Source: Cristatella mucedo (lineage: Eukaryota > Bryozoa > Phylactolaemata > Cristatellidae). From it: 64,000 nt of DNA. Both the position numbers and the translations under genes were made by a program. Under the pieces are notes generated by a model that saw nothing but the letters and a program-made list of their open reading frames with translations, ran no database searches and was not told the origin of the DNA. The first letter of the stretch is position 1. Each line of letters opens with the position of its first letter. The stretch covers positions 558,001-622,000 of the forward strand of contig WPIO01000111.1 of the NCBI GenBank assembly GCA_009760855.2, in the 5' to 3' direction. Shown piece after piece: positions 32,666 to 44,559 of the stretch.

Positions 32666-34009
32666 TACATATCTTCTAACTGCTAAGCCATATATATGAA
32701 ATGTTTATCAATCACAATACGATAATTACATAATCGGTTTAATGATAACTGTCAGTGACCAAATAAGATTACAGTGCCATTCTTACCTAGGTCACCCTAT
32801 AATATTATCCTGATTAGGATACTCAGATTAGTACTCTTAAAAGAAGGTAAGCATTAACATAAAACGTCAATTCAAAATAAACTAGATTTGTATTCAGTTT
32901 TGCTTAGATCGTTATCCCTTCATACAAACCGCTCAGATTCAAAATCAATCTCCCTTCCACCTCTAGTAACTATACTGAAAAATTCACCACTCTACTTAAT
33001 TCTCGCTTTTTAATTAAATTCTCATTTACATGGCGTTAAGATAATTCCATACAAAGTAAAGTTTAAGGTTAGATATCATCTGCGACAAGTATGAATCCCA
33101 CCAACAAGCCTATCTGTACCAGCTTTAGAAAGGGGGTGGTGTCGATTGCTGTGCGAGGTATCACACTTGTTTATAAAAACTGGTCTAACAGCATTTAGAC
33201 TGAGAGACGGAAAAATATCTTCTAGCATGACCACTACATATATCTGCCTTCCGTAGTGAAAGCAGGAAGTTAGCAACCCCGGACAGAGTCTGCAGCTTAA
33301 ATGTAGTGCAAGTACCTAACGGTGCGGTTCGGTTACCGAGCGATTGCTGCACAGCCGATACCTCTCAGAAGGGCCTGCGATTCATGGAAGCACTCGTTGA
33401 GCATGCAATAAGGTGCTACTCATAGGACACTCAAAGAGTGAGCTGGACTACAAAATTTTGCTTTTTTAGACGTTCTATGTGTCCACAATTAAGGAAAATA
33501 AAGCTCAAGGACATTTGATGAAGCATGCAGCCAATGGGATCAAATCGAATTCAAAAATAATAATAAACTAGGGTAGAAAAGAATTGTTGAACTCTAAATT
33601 CAAAATTTCAGGCTGATACGTGAAATATCAGTTGAGCTATTTAATTTACAAGGCACGACGCAACCCTGGAAATGAACGTGCATAAAAGTCACACGTATGC
33701 ACCCCAACAAGCTTTAACCGTCTATAGCGATATGCCAAGTTTCAGCAAGTTGGGATACAAGTCGCATATGATGTTGAGATCAGAACATATTTCATTTTTT
33801 AGATTTTGTTCTTCCTGTTCACATCCGGGTTAGACGTGGTTAGCATAACCGATTTTTCTTTTACGTGGAAGTCGTCATAACTTCAGATCCCAGTTCTAAC
33901 ATGCTTGCCTTTTGAAAGGTATCGGAAACAAATATTTGATTGTCTGACAAATTGTATAGGTTTTTTTTTATATTCCCCCTTAAGACTATGCGGGAGTTAG
34001 GAAAGAGAG
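32666..34009. other. Second copy of the non-coding block, right part
   Basis: Aligns with 6463-7780 (for example GAATCCCACCAACAAGCC in both). No gene recognised. Confidence 0.55.
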
Positions 34010-34705
34010 TTGTGTATAGCCCACTCACAGCCTAAGCAGCTTTCGGGACGCATTCGGTAGCCAACAGACTTCGTCTCTAGCGACAAAGAGAAAGTGGTAA
34101 GCATAGTAGAGTCAGGAGAGCATTGAGCTAGTGAGCACCATGGAAGTAGCGGGTCAGGGCCGCTGAAAACGAAATGCCATAGTCGGCAGGAGGAGAGTAT
34201 ACGTCGTTGCTTAAAAATCGCGGAAGCGATTTCTGCAGCCTATGACCTGCACAGCCAAAGCATCTGTCGCCAACGGTCTTTAGGCCAAAAAATGCAACAG
34301 GTAATTGATTTTCCACACATGACCAGGGCACGAGGAGGCTGAAACTGGTGCAGATGTTCGGTTAGATACGAAAGAGCCGAGCAGTGGCGGGCCTTGTGGG
34401 TCAGCAAAAAACTTGGCTCTGTATCCATTGGTCAACCGGCATCCATCCTAGCTCTCTTAGAAAAGGAGACACCTGCTCAAACCTTTGGGATTTAAAGACT
34501 GGCCTTGCAGCCTATTCATAGCAAGATGCAGTGGCCTAGTTGCTTTATTTGGTAGCCCAGCCACAAGGGAATGACAATAATCAAGCCGAGAGAGAACTAA
34601 AGAGAGAGTTAAATTTTTCGCAAGCTACTGCGAAAGACAGTTACTAATCTTGAATAAGGATTAGACGTGATGGCCAGTCGTAGAAGCAATCTTCTGAATG
34701 AAGAC
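34010..34705 (-). mobile_element. Old LINE B fragment
   Basis: Antisense LINE B C-terminal half in broken frames: the VGYRMR region near 34050, NDVYSPPADYGISFSA at about 34190, CAGHRLQKSLPRF near 34230, LTHKARH and AELLHQ relics near 34330-34420, and SRLDYCHSL-type codons near 34580. More complete than its paralogue at 7781-8175. Confidence 0.8.
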
Positions 34706-34707
34706 TT

Positions 34708-34896
34708 TAAATAATAATAATAATAATAATAATATTGCACTTGATAAAGCGCCCTCAGAGAACTTAATCTCTTTCTAGGCGCTTTACATTTGCTGCAAAG
34801 TGATACGCAATTGAATAGTAAGTAAAATCATGCTTGAAAAACAAACAAAATGAATGACATGGTTAGGGGTTACATGCACTGGGTCAGCATGCAAAA
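34708..34896 (-). mobile_element. LINE A 3' end
   Basis: (AAT)n run, hairpin (AAAGCGCCCTCAGAGAACTT) and 3' UTR as far as CAGCATGCAAA, where it stops. Only non-coding LINE A sequence. Confidence 0.85.
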
Positions 34897-35050
34897 AATA
34901 GGCAACAGTCGAAAACAACACCTAAATTTTGAGCTCGTGGTGATGGTCAAAGAATAGCATCATGTATTAGAAGAGCAAAGCTTTTTAATCCAGATACACG
35001 CTTAGGGTGTCCTGTGAGCAGCAGCTTGGTTTTATCATCATCAGTCGTTT
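34897..35050 (-). mobile_element. LINE B internal fragment
   Basis: Antisense codons for DDKTKLLLTGHPKR and the following GLKSFA and ARN-type region. It sits between two LINE A pieces and is bounded on both sides by them, so several rearrangements or insertions are stacked here. Confidence 0.65.
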
Positions 35051-35077
35051 ACAAATGATGGAAAACTCAAATTTCTA

Positions 35078-35386
35078 TCGAAATCTAGGTGTCATGTTCC
35101 AAAGTGACCTCTCGTTAGACAACCACATCAGCTCAACAGTCGAATCTGCCTACTTTCAGCTTCATAACATTGCTAAGATTCAGGCTTGTTTAGATAAGGA
35201 TACCACGTCCAAGTTGGTTCATGCATTCCTGACATCCCGTCTCGACTTCTGCAACTCACTGCTTACTGGCATACCAGCAAGTGTGATCAGGCGACTGCCT
35301 GGTGCAGGTGCAAAAATCTGCAGCTAGGCTTGTCTGTCGTGAGCGTCGCAGTTGCCACATTACTCCACTTCTCGCCGACCCGTACT
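35078..35386 (+). mobile_element. LINE A copy, left part, split by another LINE A
   Basis: Runs from NLGVMFQSDLSLDNHISS to the CHITPLLAD codons, then stops inside the codons for HWLPVKQ. The same copy resumes at 36533 with CCAGTCAAGCAACGG and continues to the hairpin tail at about 37070. The interrupting sequence is LINE A on the opposite strand. Confidence 0.82.
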
Positions 35387-36532
35387 GACTTTAATAATAT
35401 TAACAGTAATAATGTACTTGATAAAGCACCCTCAGAGAACTTAATCTCTTCGTAGGCGCTTTACATTTGCTGCAAAGGGAAATGCAATTGAATGGTTAGT
35501 AAAATCATGCTTGAAAAACAAACGAAATGAATAATATGGTTAGGGGTGACATGCACAGGGTCAGCATGCAAATGTGGTTAGTGGCAGCATGCACAGTGCC
35601 AGCACTCGTAAGCACGTGAAGGATGGATCACATAGAACACACTAAATGCAGTCCTAAATAGGTGTGTTTCAGGTTTCTTTTAAATGTGGTCAGGTCAGGG
35701 AATATTCTGATGCAGGTCGGGAGGGAGTTCCAGGCTTTGGGAGCATACGAACTAAATACACGGTCTCCAAAGGATTTGAGGTTTGTACAAGGTATTTCTA
35801 GACTATTGGATTCCGAAAAGCGGGTCGTACGATGCTTGGCCTGATGGGGGAGTATGTCGGAGAGATAGGCTGGAGCCATAGGATGAGGGGACCTAAAAGT
35901 GAGCGACAAAACCTTGAAGTCAATCCGTTGCCTCAGTGGTAGCCAGTGCAGGTCGGCGAGAAGTGGAGTAATGTGGCAACTGCCAAGCTCACGACAGACA
36001 AGCCTTGCTGCAGAGTTTTGCACCAGCTGCAATCGCCTGATCGCACATACTGGTAGGCCAGTAAGCAGTGAGTTACAGAAGTCGAGACGGGATGTCACGA
36101 ATGCATGGACCAACTTGGACGTGGTATCCTTATCTAAACAAGCCCTAATTTTAGCAATTTATGAAGCTGAAAATAGGCAGATTTAACTGTGGAGCTGATA
36201 TCGTCGTCTAACGAGGGGTCGCTTTGGAATATGACACCTAGATTTTGAGCTGATTCAACAGGAGATATGCTGGCAGAGCCAATTTTGAGAGCGAGCCTTT
36301 CCTATCTGCGAATCGCACTGGGTTTGCCGATAACCAGTAAGTTAGTTTTGTCATCGTTTAGTTTCAGAAAATTTGCTGCCATCCATATGCGGATGTCATA
36401 AATGCATGCAGCAAGTGAGTTTAGAGAATTTGAGGTGCTCGAAGGCTGGGAGGGATCAAAGCAAAGGTACAACTGAGTGCCATCCGCATAGAAGTGAAAG
36501 CCTAGATTGTGCTTGGCAATCACATCAGCAAG
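35387..36532 (-). mobile_element. LINE A inserted into another LINE A
   Basis: Antisense copy: degenerate AAT tail and hairpin from 35387, C-terminal frame open over 35628-36113 with one change near its end (KHTYLGLHLVCSM in place of KTHLFRTAFSGSL), and upstream codons as far as LADVIAKHNLGFHFYADGTQLYL near 36500. The palm motif is YADG, so a catalytic Asp is replaced. 5'-truncated at 36532. Confidence 0.85.
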
Positions 36533-37070
36533 ACCAGTCAAGCAACGGATTGACTTCAAAGTTTTGTCGCTCACTTTTAGGTCACTTCATTCCTTTTCTC
36601 CAACCTATCTCTCGGATTTACTCCCCAACCAGGCTAAGCAGCATTCCACCCGCTTTTCGGAATCCAGCAGTCTACAAATACCTCGTACACATCCTTTGGA
36701 AACCGTGCATTGAGTTTGTATGCTCCCAAAGCCTGGAAATCCCTCCCGACTTGCTTCGGTACATCCCTGACTTGCTCAAATTAAAAAAGAACTTGAAAAC
36801 ATGCCTAGTGAGGACAGCAAATAGTGTGTCCCTGTGATTCGTCCTGTGTGTGCTTTTGCGTGCTTACACTGTGCATGCTGCCACTAAGCACATTTGCATG
36901 CTGACCCTGTGCATGTCACCCCAAACCATGTTATTCATTTAGTTTTTTTATCAAGCATGATATTACTAACCATTCAATTGCATTTTCCTTTGCAGCAAAT
37001 GTCAAGCACCTAGAAAGAGATTGATTTCTCCGAGGGCGCTCTATCAAGTTCATTATTAGTATAACTTAAT
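36533..37070 (+). mobile_element. LINE A copy, right part of the split element
   Basis: Continues 35078-35386 from PVKQRIDFKVLSLTFRSLHS through APKAWKSLP-like codons to the 3' UTR and the hairpin TCAAGCACC...GGGCGCTCT. Frameshifted near 36690-36720. Confidence 0.82.
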
Positions 37071-37074
37071 TTTA

Positions 37075-38045
37075 AGAAGTGTTCCGACATCTAGGGTCGA
37101 AAGTCGGCAAGACAAGCATTCTGTTTCTCAGTCGCTGTAGCAAATTCGAACGATTTAAATGACAAATACAGGTGAGTACCGTCAGCATAAAAGTGATATC
37201 CTATTCCACGGGCCATAATACTTTTTCCCAGAGGTTGACTATAAACAGAGAACAGCAAGGGACCGAGTAAAGACCCATGAGGAACTCCACAGTTGACCCT
37301 TCTCATGCGTGAAACCTGACTCCTTCACGACATGGATTGAACACAATCAGACAAGCACGAGTTAAACTACGCCATTCCTTCTTATGCCAGTCAGGAAGGT
37401 AGTTCTCAATCGTTCAAGCAGAACGTCGCGACCAATGGTGTCTAAGGCAGCAGCCAGATCTAGCAGAGCAGCATCTAGCAGAAACATCAGCGAACTTTTT
37501 AAGAAAGGTCACAGGTTGAGGAACGGCGATTGCTTGGGTCGGAGGGGGCTTAATGGAGGCACGAATGTGCACAATTTTTTCAGTAAAGAAGGCTGAAAAC
37601 TTTTCGGCTGAGCCCTTAATATCTGGGGAGTCAGACCTGACAGCATTGGCAAGTAAATGGTTTACTGTCTTATAAATCTGTTTAGTGTCCGACTGGCAGG
37701 AATTCAGTCTTCTAATGAAAAAAAAGCCCTGGCTCTTTTAAGCTTTCGGGTGTAAACTCGAAGGAAGTCTTTAAAATTGACTAGGTCTGCCTCAGACCCC
37801 GATTTCTTGAAACGACGTTCCAGCCTGTGCTTAACACGGCGCATCTTAAGGAGTTTTTTTGTAAATTGAAAGCAATCTCGACGACTTTGAACACGGATAG
37901 AGCAAACGGGAGCATGCTTGTCAAGTGCACTCCCGAGTGTCATGTTCGTCGTATCAGTGAGGGTATCGAGGCTGCTGGTCGAGTCTGAATCAAGGTACAC
38001 ATTTGTTCGTAGCCGCTTTTCAAACGTCGTAAAGCCAGAGGATTC
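37075..38045 (-). mobile_element. LINE B fragment covering linker and RT start
   Basis: Antisense. From right to left in the window: ESSGFTTFEKRLRTNVYLD, ALDKHAPVCSIRVQSRRD, RHRLERRF-type and AFFSLED (region between endonuclease and RT), a sequence for the FSVKKI and VTFLKK region near 37500-37620, then a jump directly to motif A (LDLAAALDTIG-like near 37440) and motif B/C ([23 protein letters not shown]). The RT fingers are deleted and YADD has become YADG. Confidence 0.82.
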
Positions 38046-38204
38046 TCTGGACTTAACTCCAACTTGCGTCACAACATATCCGAGTTTGACCACATTTAGA
38101 AAGAAACTAAAACATATTTATCACAGCATTTAGTGGTTCCCTGTGATTCGTCCTTCATGTGCTTATGTGTGCTGACTGTGCTTTCTACCATTAACCATGC
38201 ATGC
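38046..38204 (+). mobile_element. LINE A 3' UTR fragment
   Basis: CACATTTAGAAAGAAACT, GCATTTAGTGGTTCCCTGTGATTCGTCC and TGTGCTGACTGTGC match LINE A 3' sequence. Interrupted by the LINE B at 38205 and resumed at 39939; the intact inverted counterpart is at about 9070-9275. Confidence 0.75.
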
Positions 38205-39884
38205 ATTAATAAGGTCTAGCAAAAAGAACTCGTCTCCTGAAGACCCTATACCTTCATCTCTGTGGTCTTCACTTGCAGACCATCTTAGCCCTGCCATAAC
38301 CAAGATTTTTAATGCTTTTTTGGGAAAAGGGGTCGTCCCCAAGTCCTTCAAATCGGCAATCGTTAGACCTATTCTTAAAAAGCCCGGATTAGACACAGAG
38401 GTCCTAGCAAACTATCGTCCAGTTTCCCTTCTTCCGTTCTTATCAATGATTCTTGAAAAAATTGCTGCTATGCAGCTAGTTGAACATATTGAAAATAATG
38501 GAATGTCAGAAACATTTCAATCAGGGTTCAAGAGGCAGCACTCTACTGAAACTGCTCTCCTCCGTGTTAACAATGACATGCTACGTGGCAACGCCGACCG
38601 GAATGTCACTGCCTTAGCACTGCTAGATCTGTCTGCTGCCTTCGACACCATAGATCACGAAGTTCTGCTTGAACGATTGAGAACAACGATTGGTCTGGCA
38701 GACGAAGTACTGGCGTGGTTTAAATCCTACTTGTCTGATCGTGTTCAATCCCTGCCGTGTGGGGGTCAGGTCTCAGACATGAGAAGGGTCACCTGTGGAG
38801 TCCCTCAAGGGTCTGTACTTGGTCCCTTGCTGTTCTCCATTTATACGCAACCTCTGGGGAAAGTGATTAAGGCCCATGGAATAGGATATCACTTCTATGC
38901 TGACGATACTCAGTTGTATTTGTCATTTAAACCGTCGGAATCTGCTGCAGCAACTGAGAAACTGAATGCTTGCCTTGCCGATATTCGATCCTGGATGTCG
39001 GAAAACTTCCTGAAATTAAATGACGATAAAACCGAACTGCTTCTCATAGGACACCCTAAGCCTGTGGCTGGATTAAAAGGCTTTGCTGTTCTAATAGGTG
39101 ATGCTATTGTGCGACCTTCACCACGTGCTCGTAATCTAGGTGTCGTTTTCGACAGCTGCCTCAATTTCAAAAGCTTCATTCAGAAGACTGCCTCTACAGC
39201 TAGCCATCACATCCGATCCCTATCCAAGATTAGAAGCTGTCTCCCACAGTGGCTTGTAAAAAGTTTAACTGGCTCTTTAGTTCTGTCTCGGCTTGGTTAT
39301 TTTAATTCCCTTTTGGCCGGGCTGCCAAAGCAAGCTATTATGCCACTGCAGCCGACTATGAATATGGCTGCAAGGCTGGTCTTCAAGTCCCAGCGATTTG
39401 AGCACGTGTCACCTTTGCTGGAAGAGCTAGGATGGTTGCCGGTTGAGCAAAGGATACGGAGCAAAGTTCTTACGCTGACCCATAAGGCCCGCCACGACTT
39501 GGCTCATTCGTACCTAGCTGAACTGCTGCATCAGCTTCAGCCTGTTCGCGCCCTAAGGTCCTGTGTGGAAAATAAATTAGCTGTCCCATTCCTCCGCTTA
39601 AAGACAGTTGGCGACAGAAGCTTTAGCTCTGCAGGTCCTAGACTGTGGATCTCGCTTCCACAATTCTTACGCAACGATATCTACTCTCCAACTGCCGACT
39701 ATGGCACATCTTTTTCAGCGGTCCTGGACTGCTACTTCTATGCTACTCACTACCTCAACTGCTCTCTAACTCTGCTATGCTTCCCACTTTCTCTTTGTTG
39801 CGTGAGAAGAAGTCTGTTGGCTACCGAATGCTTACCGAAAGCCGCTTAGGCTGTGAGTTCGCTATAGAAAACTCTCCTGCGTAA
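38205..39884 (+). pseudogene. LINE B reverse transcriptase, complete RT domain, late frameshift
   Basis: Open from the start of the insertion to about 39765. Order: SSPEDPIPSSLW, VKSF..IVRPILKKPGLD-type region, YRPVSLLPFLSMILEKI (fingers), FQSGFKRQHSTETALLRV, LDLSAAFDTIDHEVLLERL (motif A), GVPQGSVLGPLLF (B), FYADDTQLYLSF (C), FLKLNDDKTELLLIG (D), then the C-terminal domain with SFSSAGPRLW. One base is missing near 39765 compared with the 5-kb copy, so the last ~40 residues are out of frame and continue in the frame ending at 39884. The ATG at 38197 lies in the target duplication and is not the element's start. Confidence 0.9.
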
Positions 39885-39929
39885 CACCCACATAGTCTTT
39901 ATGACTTTGTCGAGTTACTGATGGAGATA
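38205..39929 (+). mobile_element. LINE B copy with 9-bp target duplication, best RT
   Basis: The longest good LINE B in the window. Flanked by CATGCATGC at 38196-38204 and 39930-39938. The empty site is visible in the inverted paralogue near 9.13 kb. 5'-truncated upstream of the RT fingers; the 3' end stops at GGAGATA without the ATTAC repeats seen in other copies. Confidence 0.93.
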
Positions 39930-39938
39930 CATGCATGC

Positions 39939-40255
39939 TGCCCTCGTAAATGTCACCTATATCCATGTCAGGCTTTTTGTCTTTTAGCATGCCACCACTA
40001 ACCGTTAGGTCTTGCATCCTTTGCAGCAAAGTCAATTGTCTAGATATAGGCTGACTTCCCGTGGCGTGCTATATCAGATATACTATTTACGTTATTATTA
40101 TTACTGGAGAGGATGTTGCGAGGTGAACAGAGAGAGAGAGTTCCAGGCACTATGGAAGCACAGCGAAAAGCGAAAGGTCTCTGAAGAATTTGGTTATTTG
40201 ATAAGTTAGACAAACGTATATATACGATTTGAGTCAGCTGATAGATTGGTACGAT
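39939..40255. other. Inverted paralogue of ~8820-9130
   Basis: Reverse-complement match including GTTAGACAAACG, GCGAAAAGCGAAAGGTCTCTGAAGAA and the LINE A 3' relic with TTATTATTATTA near 40095. No gene. Confidence 0.6.
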
Positions 40256-40365
40256 GAATTCTAAACCTTAAACCCTAAACGCTAAACCACACACCCGAAA
40301 CGCTAAACCCTAAACACTAAGCCCTAAAAACCCTAAAACCTTAAAAACTAAACCCCAAACCGTAT
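40256..40365 (-). repeat. Degenerate CCCTAAA-type tandem repeat
   Basis: About 110 bases of AAACCCTAAACGCTAAACC-like words; inverted copy of 8716-8815. Confidence 0.72.
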
Positions 40366-41057
40366 ACGGAGTAATGTCCTACCCCAGGGTGGCCATTTCC
40401 AGTGGAGTAAATGTCTGGTGGGGGATGTCGGGGGGGGGGGGGAGGACACGTCCAGGGGGGAAATGTCTGCATACCTCGCCAATCTGTGTCGGAAGTCACT
40501 AACGCCTATACAGTTGGGCTACAATAAACATATTTGAACAAGCTTTTATTTTTGTAAAATTTATCATCAATTATTTTAAGTTTACGAGACGACGCCAAGT
40601 GTCCTGCATTTTTGAGGGGTATGCATATCTTTACCCTGAATAGTATCGAATATGTCGATCGGACAAGACCACCATGTTTGGCAGAGGTCCAGTGAAAAGT
40701 GTGACCTTGATTCTCACAGGTCTTCAGATTGTCAACATAAAAAATATGGTTAAATCAAATGTAAGCGATGGTTACGCATTCGGTTTTGTCCGATTTGCAT
40801 GCGGATTGTCGCCTAAGTCTTGGAGATATATCTATAAATGCATCTTCGTTAAGGTTTGGTTAGTAGATATGTAGTGCAAATTTCATGGACTTGTAATAAA
40901 AGGTTACAAAGAGAGTCGGAAGTGAAGCTCACAATAGAGAGAAAAGTATTAAGAATTAGTGGGATTTAGTAGACCAGCGGGTCATGGGCACAAAAACGAA
41001 AACCAGCATTGTTTTTAGGCACGACATCGGGCAAAGGAAGAGACTGAGGGTCTAACG
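40366..41057. other. GGACATT block and inverted paralogue of ~8180-8720
   Basis: ATGTCCTACCCC, a run of G at 40430-40442, GGACACGTCC and AAATGTCTGC form the repeated block at 40375-40475; to its right the sequence mirrors 8.2-8.6 kb until about 40900. 40900-41057 is unassigned. No coding region supported. Confidence 0.55.
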
Positions 41058-41790
41058 GCCTGTGCAATCAGGCACACAGCTTGTGCAAAGCTCTGCAGCT
41101 AGGCTTGTCCGTCGTGAGCTTCTCAGTTGCCACATCATACTACTTCTTCAGACCTGTCCTAGTTCCCAGTCAAACAATGCATCAACTTCAGGGTTCTGTC
41201 AGTCGGTTTTCCATCTCCTCGTTATTTGGTTACAGCCTAGCTATTAGATCTACTCCCCCACCAGGCTTAGCCTTGTACAACGCACTTTTCAGAATCAAAT
41301 CACTTACTTGTACTTGGTACGAACCTGTATCTCCGTCAGTAACTCCACAAAGTCAAAAAGACCATGTGGGTGTTACGCAGGAGAGTTTTGTATAGCGCAC
41401 TCACAGCCTAAGCGGCTTTCGGTACGCATTCGGTAGCCAACAGACCTCAAATCCTGTAGAGACCAGACCTTTAGTTTGTATGCTCCCAATGCCTATAACC
41501 CAATTCTGACGTTCGTCGCAGCATCAACTTACTCGGTCACATTCAAAAGAAGCTAAAGACCCGTCCATTTATTACAGCATTTATTTCGTCCCAGACTCAT
41601 TCTGCTTGTGCTTGTGCAGGCTGAAGCTGTGCATGTGCCACTAACTACATTTGCATGCTTATTTTCATTGAGCATGCGTCCACTAACCATTCGATCGTGT
41701 TTTCTTTGCATTAAATGTTAAGTGCCTAGAAAGAGATCCAGTTATCTGAGGGTGCTATATCAGACACGTTATTATTGCTATTACTAATTT
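41058..41790 (+). mobile_element. Old LINE A fragment carrying a LINE B tail
   Basis: Degenerate LINE A: CAIRHTACAK-like and SAARL..RELLSCH codons at 41062-41140, APPGLALYN and SLTCTWYEP relics to about 41326, then after the LINE B tail TCAAATCCTGTAGAGACC, a KLKTRPFI-like region, 3' UTR and a hairpin tail ending near 41790. Confidence 0.72.
41327..41440 (-). mobile_element. LINE B 3' end inside LINE A
   Basis: Antisense: GTATCTCCGTCAGTAACTCC, CATGTGGGTGTTACGCAGG and CATTCGGTAGCCAACAG, then LINE A resumes. The word ACCT occurs at both junctions and may be part of a target duplication. Confidence 0.82.
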
Positions 41791-42334
41791 ACCTTGAAGA
41801 GAAGGGGCTTATGACTGATCTCTGTGGTGCACGATCCTTAGAGGTTTCTCTAGGTGTCCTTCAGCCATTTATATTGATATCCATGCATATTAAACACGAG
41901 CGATACATAGGCCTGTGGAAAGGCACACCAGAAGGATATGATGGCCATTAGTGCCAATGCTAAGGATCGATCCAATATGTACACTGATAAGTACTTTCCT
42001 GTCTACCATTGTTCAGAAGATTCTTTGTAGTCCTCAAGCTGAGAAATTTCAGTTGAATTATTTGCAATAAATCATGATGTTAACTGCTAGCCAGACGTGA
42101 CAAATCGTTTAATTCCTTTACTTGCTTGGCTGTCACTTATTCAAATATCTGGAAAACAACAGCAGAAAGGAGATTGCACGAATGATTTTCCAACTTGGAT
42201 GATATTGTGTATCAGTATTTTATAGTCGCCCAAAAATTTCTGAGTTATAAGGTTGGGGTCTTCACTGGTAACATGGGAATTATCTTAAAGTTGCTTATGT
42301 TTATAGCAGCAGGTCTGAGGATATCATAAAAAGA
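41791..42334. other. No recognised feature
   Basis: No LINE, satellite or gene match seen. Its right end may include very diverged LINE B endonuclease codons, which become recognisable only from about 42340. Confidence 0.45.
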
Positions 42335-43736
42335 GCAGCCAGGACAGAATCAAGAGGTCTAATGGTCTCTTTAGCATGATCGAAGCATTTAGAAACCAGC
42401 CGGATAACCCTAGCAACAGCCAGGTCCCCTCATTTCTTGACTGTCTGGAGAATTTTGGTTTCGTCCAATACGTTAATCATGTATCCCACGTCGGTGGCCA
42501 TAATCTAGATCTCGTTATCACTAAGGATGTCCTCCCAGCTAACCTAGTGGTGTGCCACTGACCATCTCAGATCATTCTTCGGTCTCCTTTTCTTTTCCTG
42601 CTACCTTGCAGGTACAGGATAATGTTGAACTTGTCAAGTGACCTAACTTACAAAGCATGGACATTGACAAGTTTTGCAAATGTGTTAGTGGTGCAAGTCT
42701 TCTTGATCTGCATTCAGACTCGACGGGCAGCATCGATGCCTTCACTGATGCAACGAATACGACACACAGGAGTGCTCTTTGCAAGAATGCTCCCATTAAT
42801 TCTATCCGTCTACACAGTCGGAGAGATTCCTTTCAATTTACAATAAAACTCATAAACATGCACGGGGTTCAGCTCAGGCTTAAACGTCGTTTCAAGAAAT
42901 CGGGGTCGTCAATTTCAAAGACTTCCTTCGAGTATACACCCGGAGGCTTAAAAATGCCAGGGATTATTTTCCATCCAAAAGCTGATTTCCTTCCAGCTAG
43001 ACCCTAAACAGATTTATAAGACTGTAAACCATCTACTGGCCAATGCTGAGAGGTCTGACTCCCCAGATATTAAGAGCTCAGCGGAACAGTTTTCAGCCTT
43101 CTTTACTGAAAAAATTGTCCCCGTTCGTTCCTTCATAGATCCCCATCCGACTAAAGCTATCGCGGTTCCACAACCTGTGACCTTCCTTAAACGGTTCTCC
43201 GAGGTTTTTTCATGCAATGAGTAGCTACTTTAATAAGTTCTAGCGAAAAGAGCTCGCCTCCTGAAGACCCTATACCCTCATCTCTGTGGTCTTCACTAGC
43301 AGACCAACTTATCCCTGGCATAACCAAGATTTGTAATGCTTCTTCGGGATAGGAGTCGTCCCCAAGTTTTTCAAATCGGCAATCGTTATACCCAAACTTA
43401 ACAGCCTGGATTAGATACAGAGGTTCTTGCAAACTATCGCCCAGTTTCCCTTCTTCCTTTCTTATCAAAGAATCTTCAAAAAATTGTTGCTAAGCAGCTG
43501 GTTAAACGTAATGAAAAGAATAATGTCAGAAAAATTTCAATCGAGGTTCAAGAGGCAGCACTCCACGGAAACTGCTCTCATGTGTTAACAATGGCATTCT
43601 ACGTGGCAACGAAGACGCGAATGTCACTGCCCTGCTAGATCTGGCTGTTGATGACCATAAGTGTATGTGTTGATGACCATAAGTACACATGGTCTTTATG
43701 AGTTTGTGGAGTTACTGACGGAGATACATAACATAA
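42335..43736 (+). mobile_element. LINE B copy with endonuclease end, internally deleted
   Basis: The only piece with part of the apurinic-type endonuclease: FLDCLENFGFVQYVNHVSHV then GGHNLDLVITKD (42430-42530) and a relic of the terminal SDHS near 42565. It continues with the linker (FCKCVSGASLLDLHSDSTGS; LKRRFKKSGS) and RT fingers relics (YRPVSLLP-like near 43430, HSTETAL near 43560), then jumps near 43645 to the 3' tail (ACATGGTCTTTATGAG, GGAGATACATAACATAA). Many stops; a dead copy that shows the LINE has an EN-RT layout. Confidence 0.83.
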
Positions 43737-44555
43737 TAGGTGGGTAGTGTATAAGTTATCCTTAATGTGCACGTGAGTGATGACATCGTCACGGTATCAC
43801 TTAATGCAGTACTGTGTGCTCGCACAAAGTTTGATATTAGTAACGTCATGAAATGCTACCGTTACAGCCGTATAGGTTCCATAAAATATTACGCACTCTT
43901 TTGGAGTGCTATCAAGTTCATTTGGGTTGTTATCATTAGTCTTTGAGAGCAAGAAAACACAGAAGCAGTGATCCAAAAGAGTGGCGTTTATCAGTTCAAA
44001 GGTATAACCAGATTTTTTTTTACTCAGCTTCATAACAATAATAATAATAATATTAATAACACACTTGGTACAGCGCCTCCAGAGAACTCAATCTGTTTTC
44101 AGGAGCTTTCATACACGGCAAAATGAGAGGCTTCGTTCCGAGATTGTCAGTGCACCATTTATTTGGTCAGTCGTCCTGAAGATCCCGGCTGTTACCATCC
44201 CCCAAGACTTGATGCTTCGATGAAGTACTTACTTCTGAATTTCTCTGCTAGCCAAGAACAAACTACAAAGCTAGGCAAACTGAGGGCTTCTGCCATCGCA
44301 TCCCACCAATAAACATCTGCCCAGTTGGCAGGCGTGAACATGAGCACTGTCGTCGAGAGAAAATTCAAATTTAATCAACACAATCTGTCGGTATGAGGCA
44401 GTCCATACCACTGGTGAGCATATCTACTGCTATACCGAGTATAACATGAGGGGTTCCAGCCAGGAGTAAAAAGAAATAAGTTCATGGGTCACATTAACTC
44501 AGCAGCTTCATTCATACAGTGGTAAGCAGAGCCACATCTGCTATAACTTGTTGTT
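43737..44555. other. Duplicated non-coding segment, copy 2
   Basis: Direct counterpart of 9345-10164, including the antisense LINE A-type tail near 44035-44120. No gene. Confidence 0.65.
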
Positions 44556-44559
44556 TAAT

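Noticed and set aside
35387-37070. Single LINE A with 5' inversion (twin priming)
   Set aside because: Both parts have their own 3' hairpin tail, and the plus-strand copy continues on the other side of the insertion.
38197-38204. ATG at 38197 as the start of a 550-residue protein
   Set aside because: It lies in the CATGCATGC target duplication outside the LINE B, so it is an accidental start.
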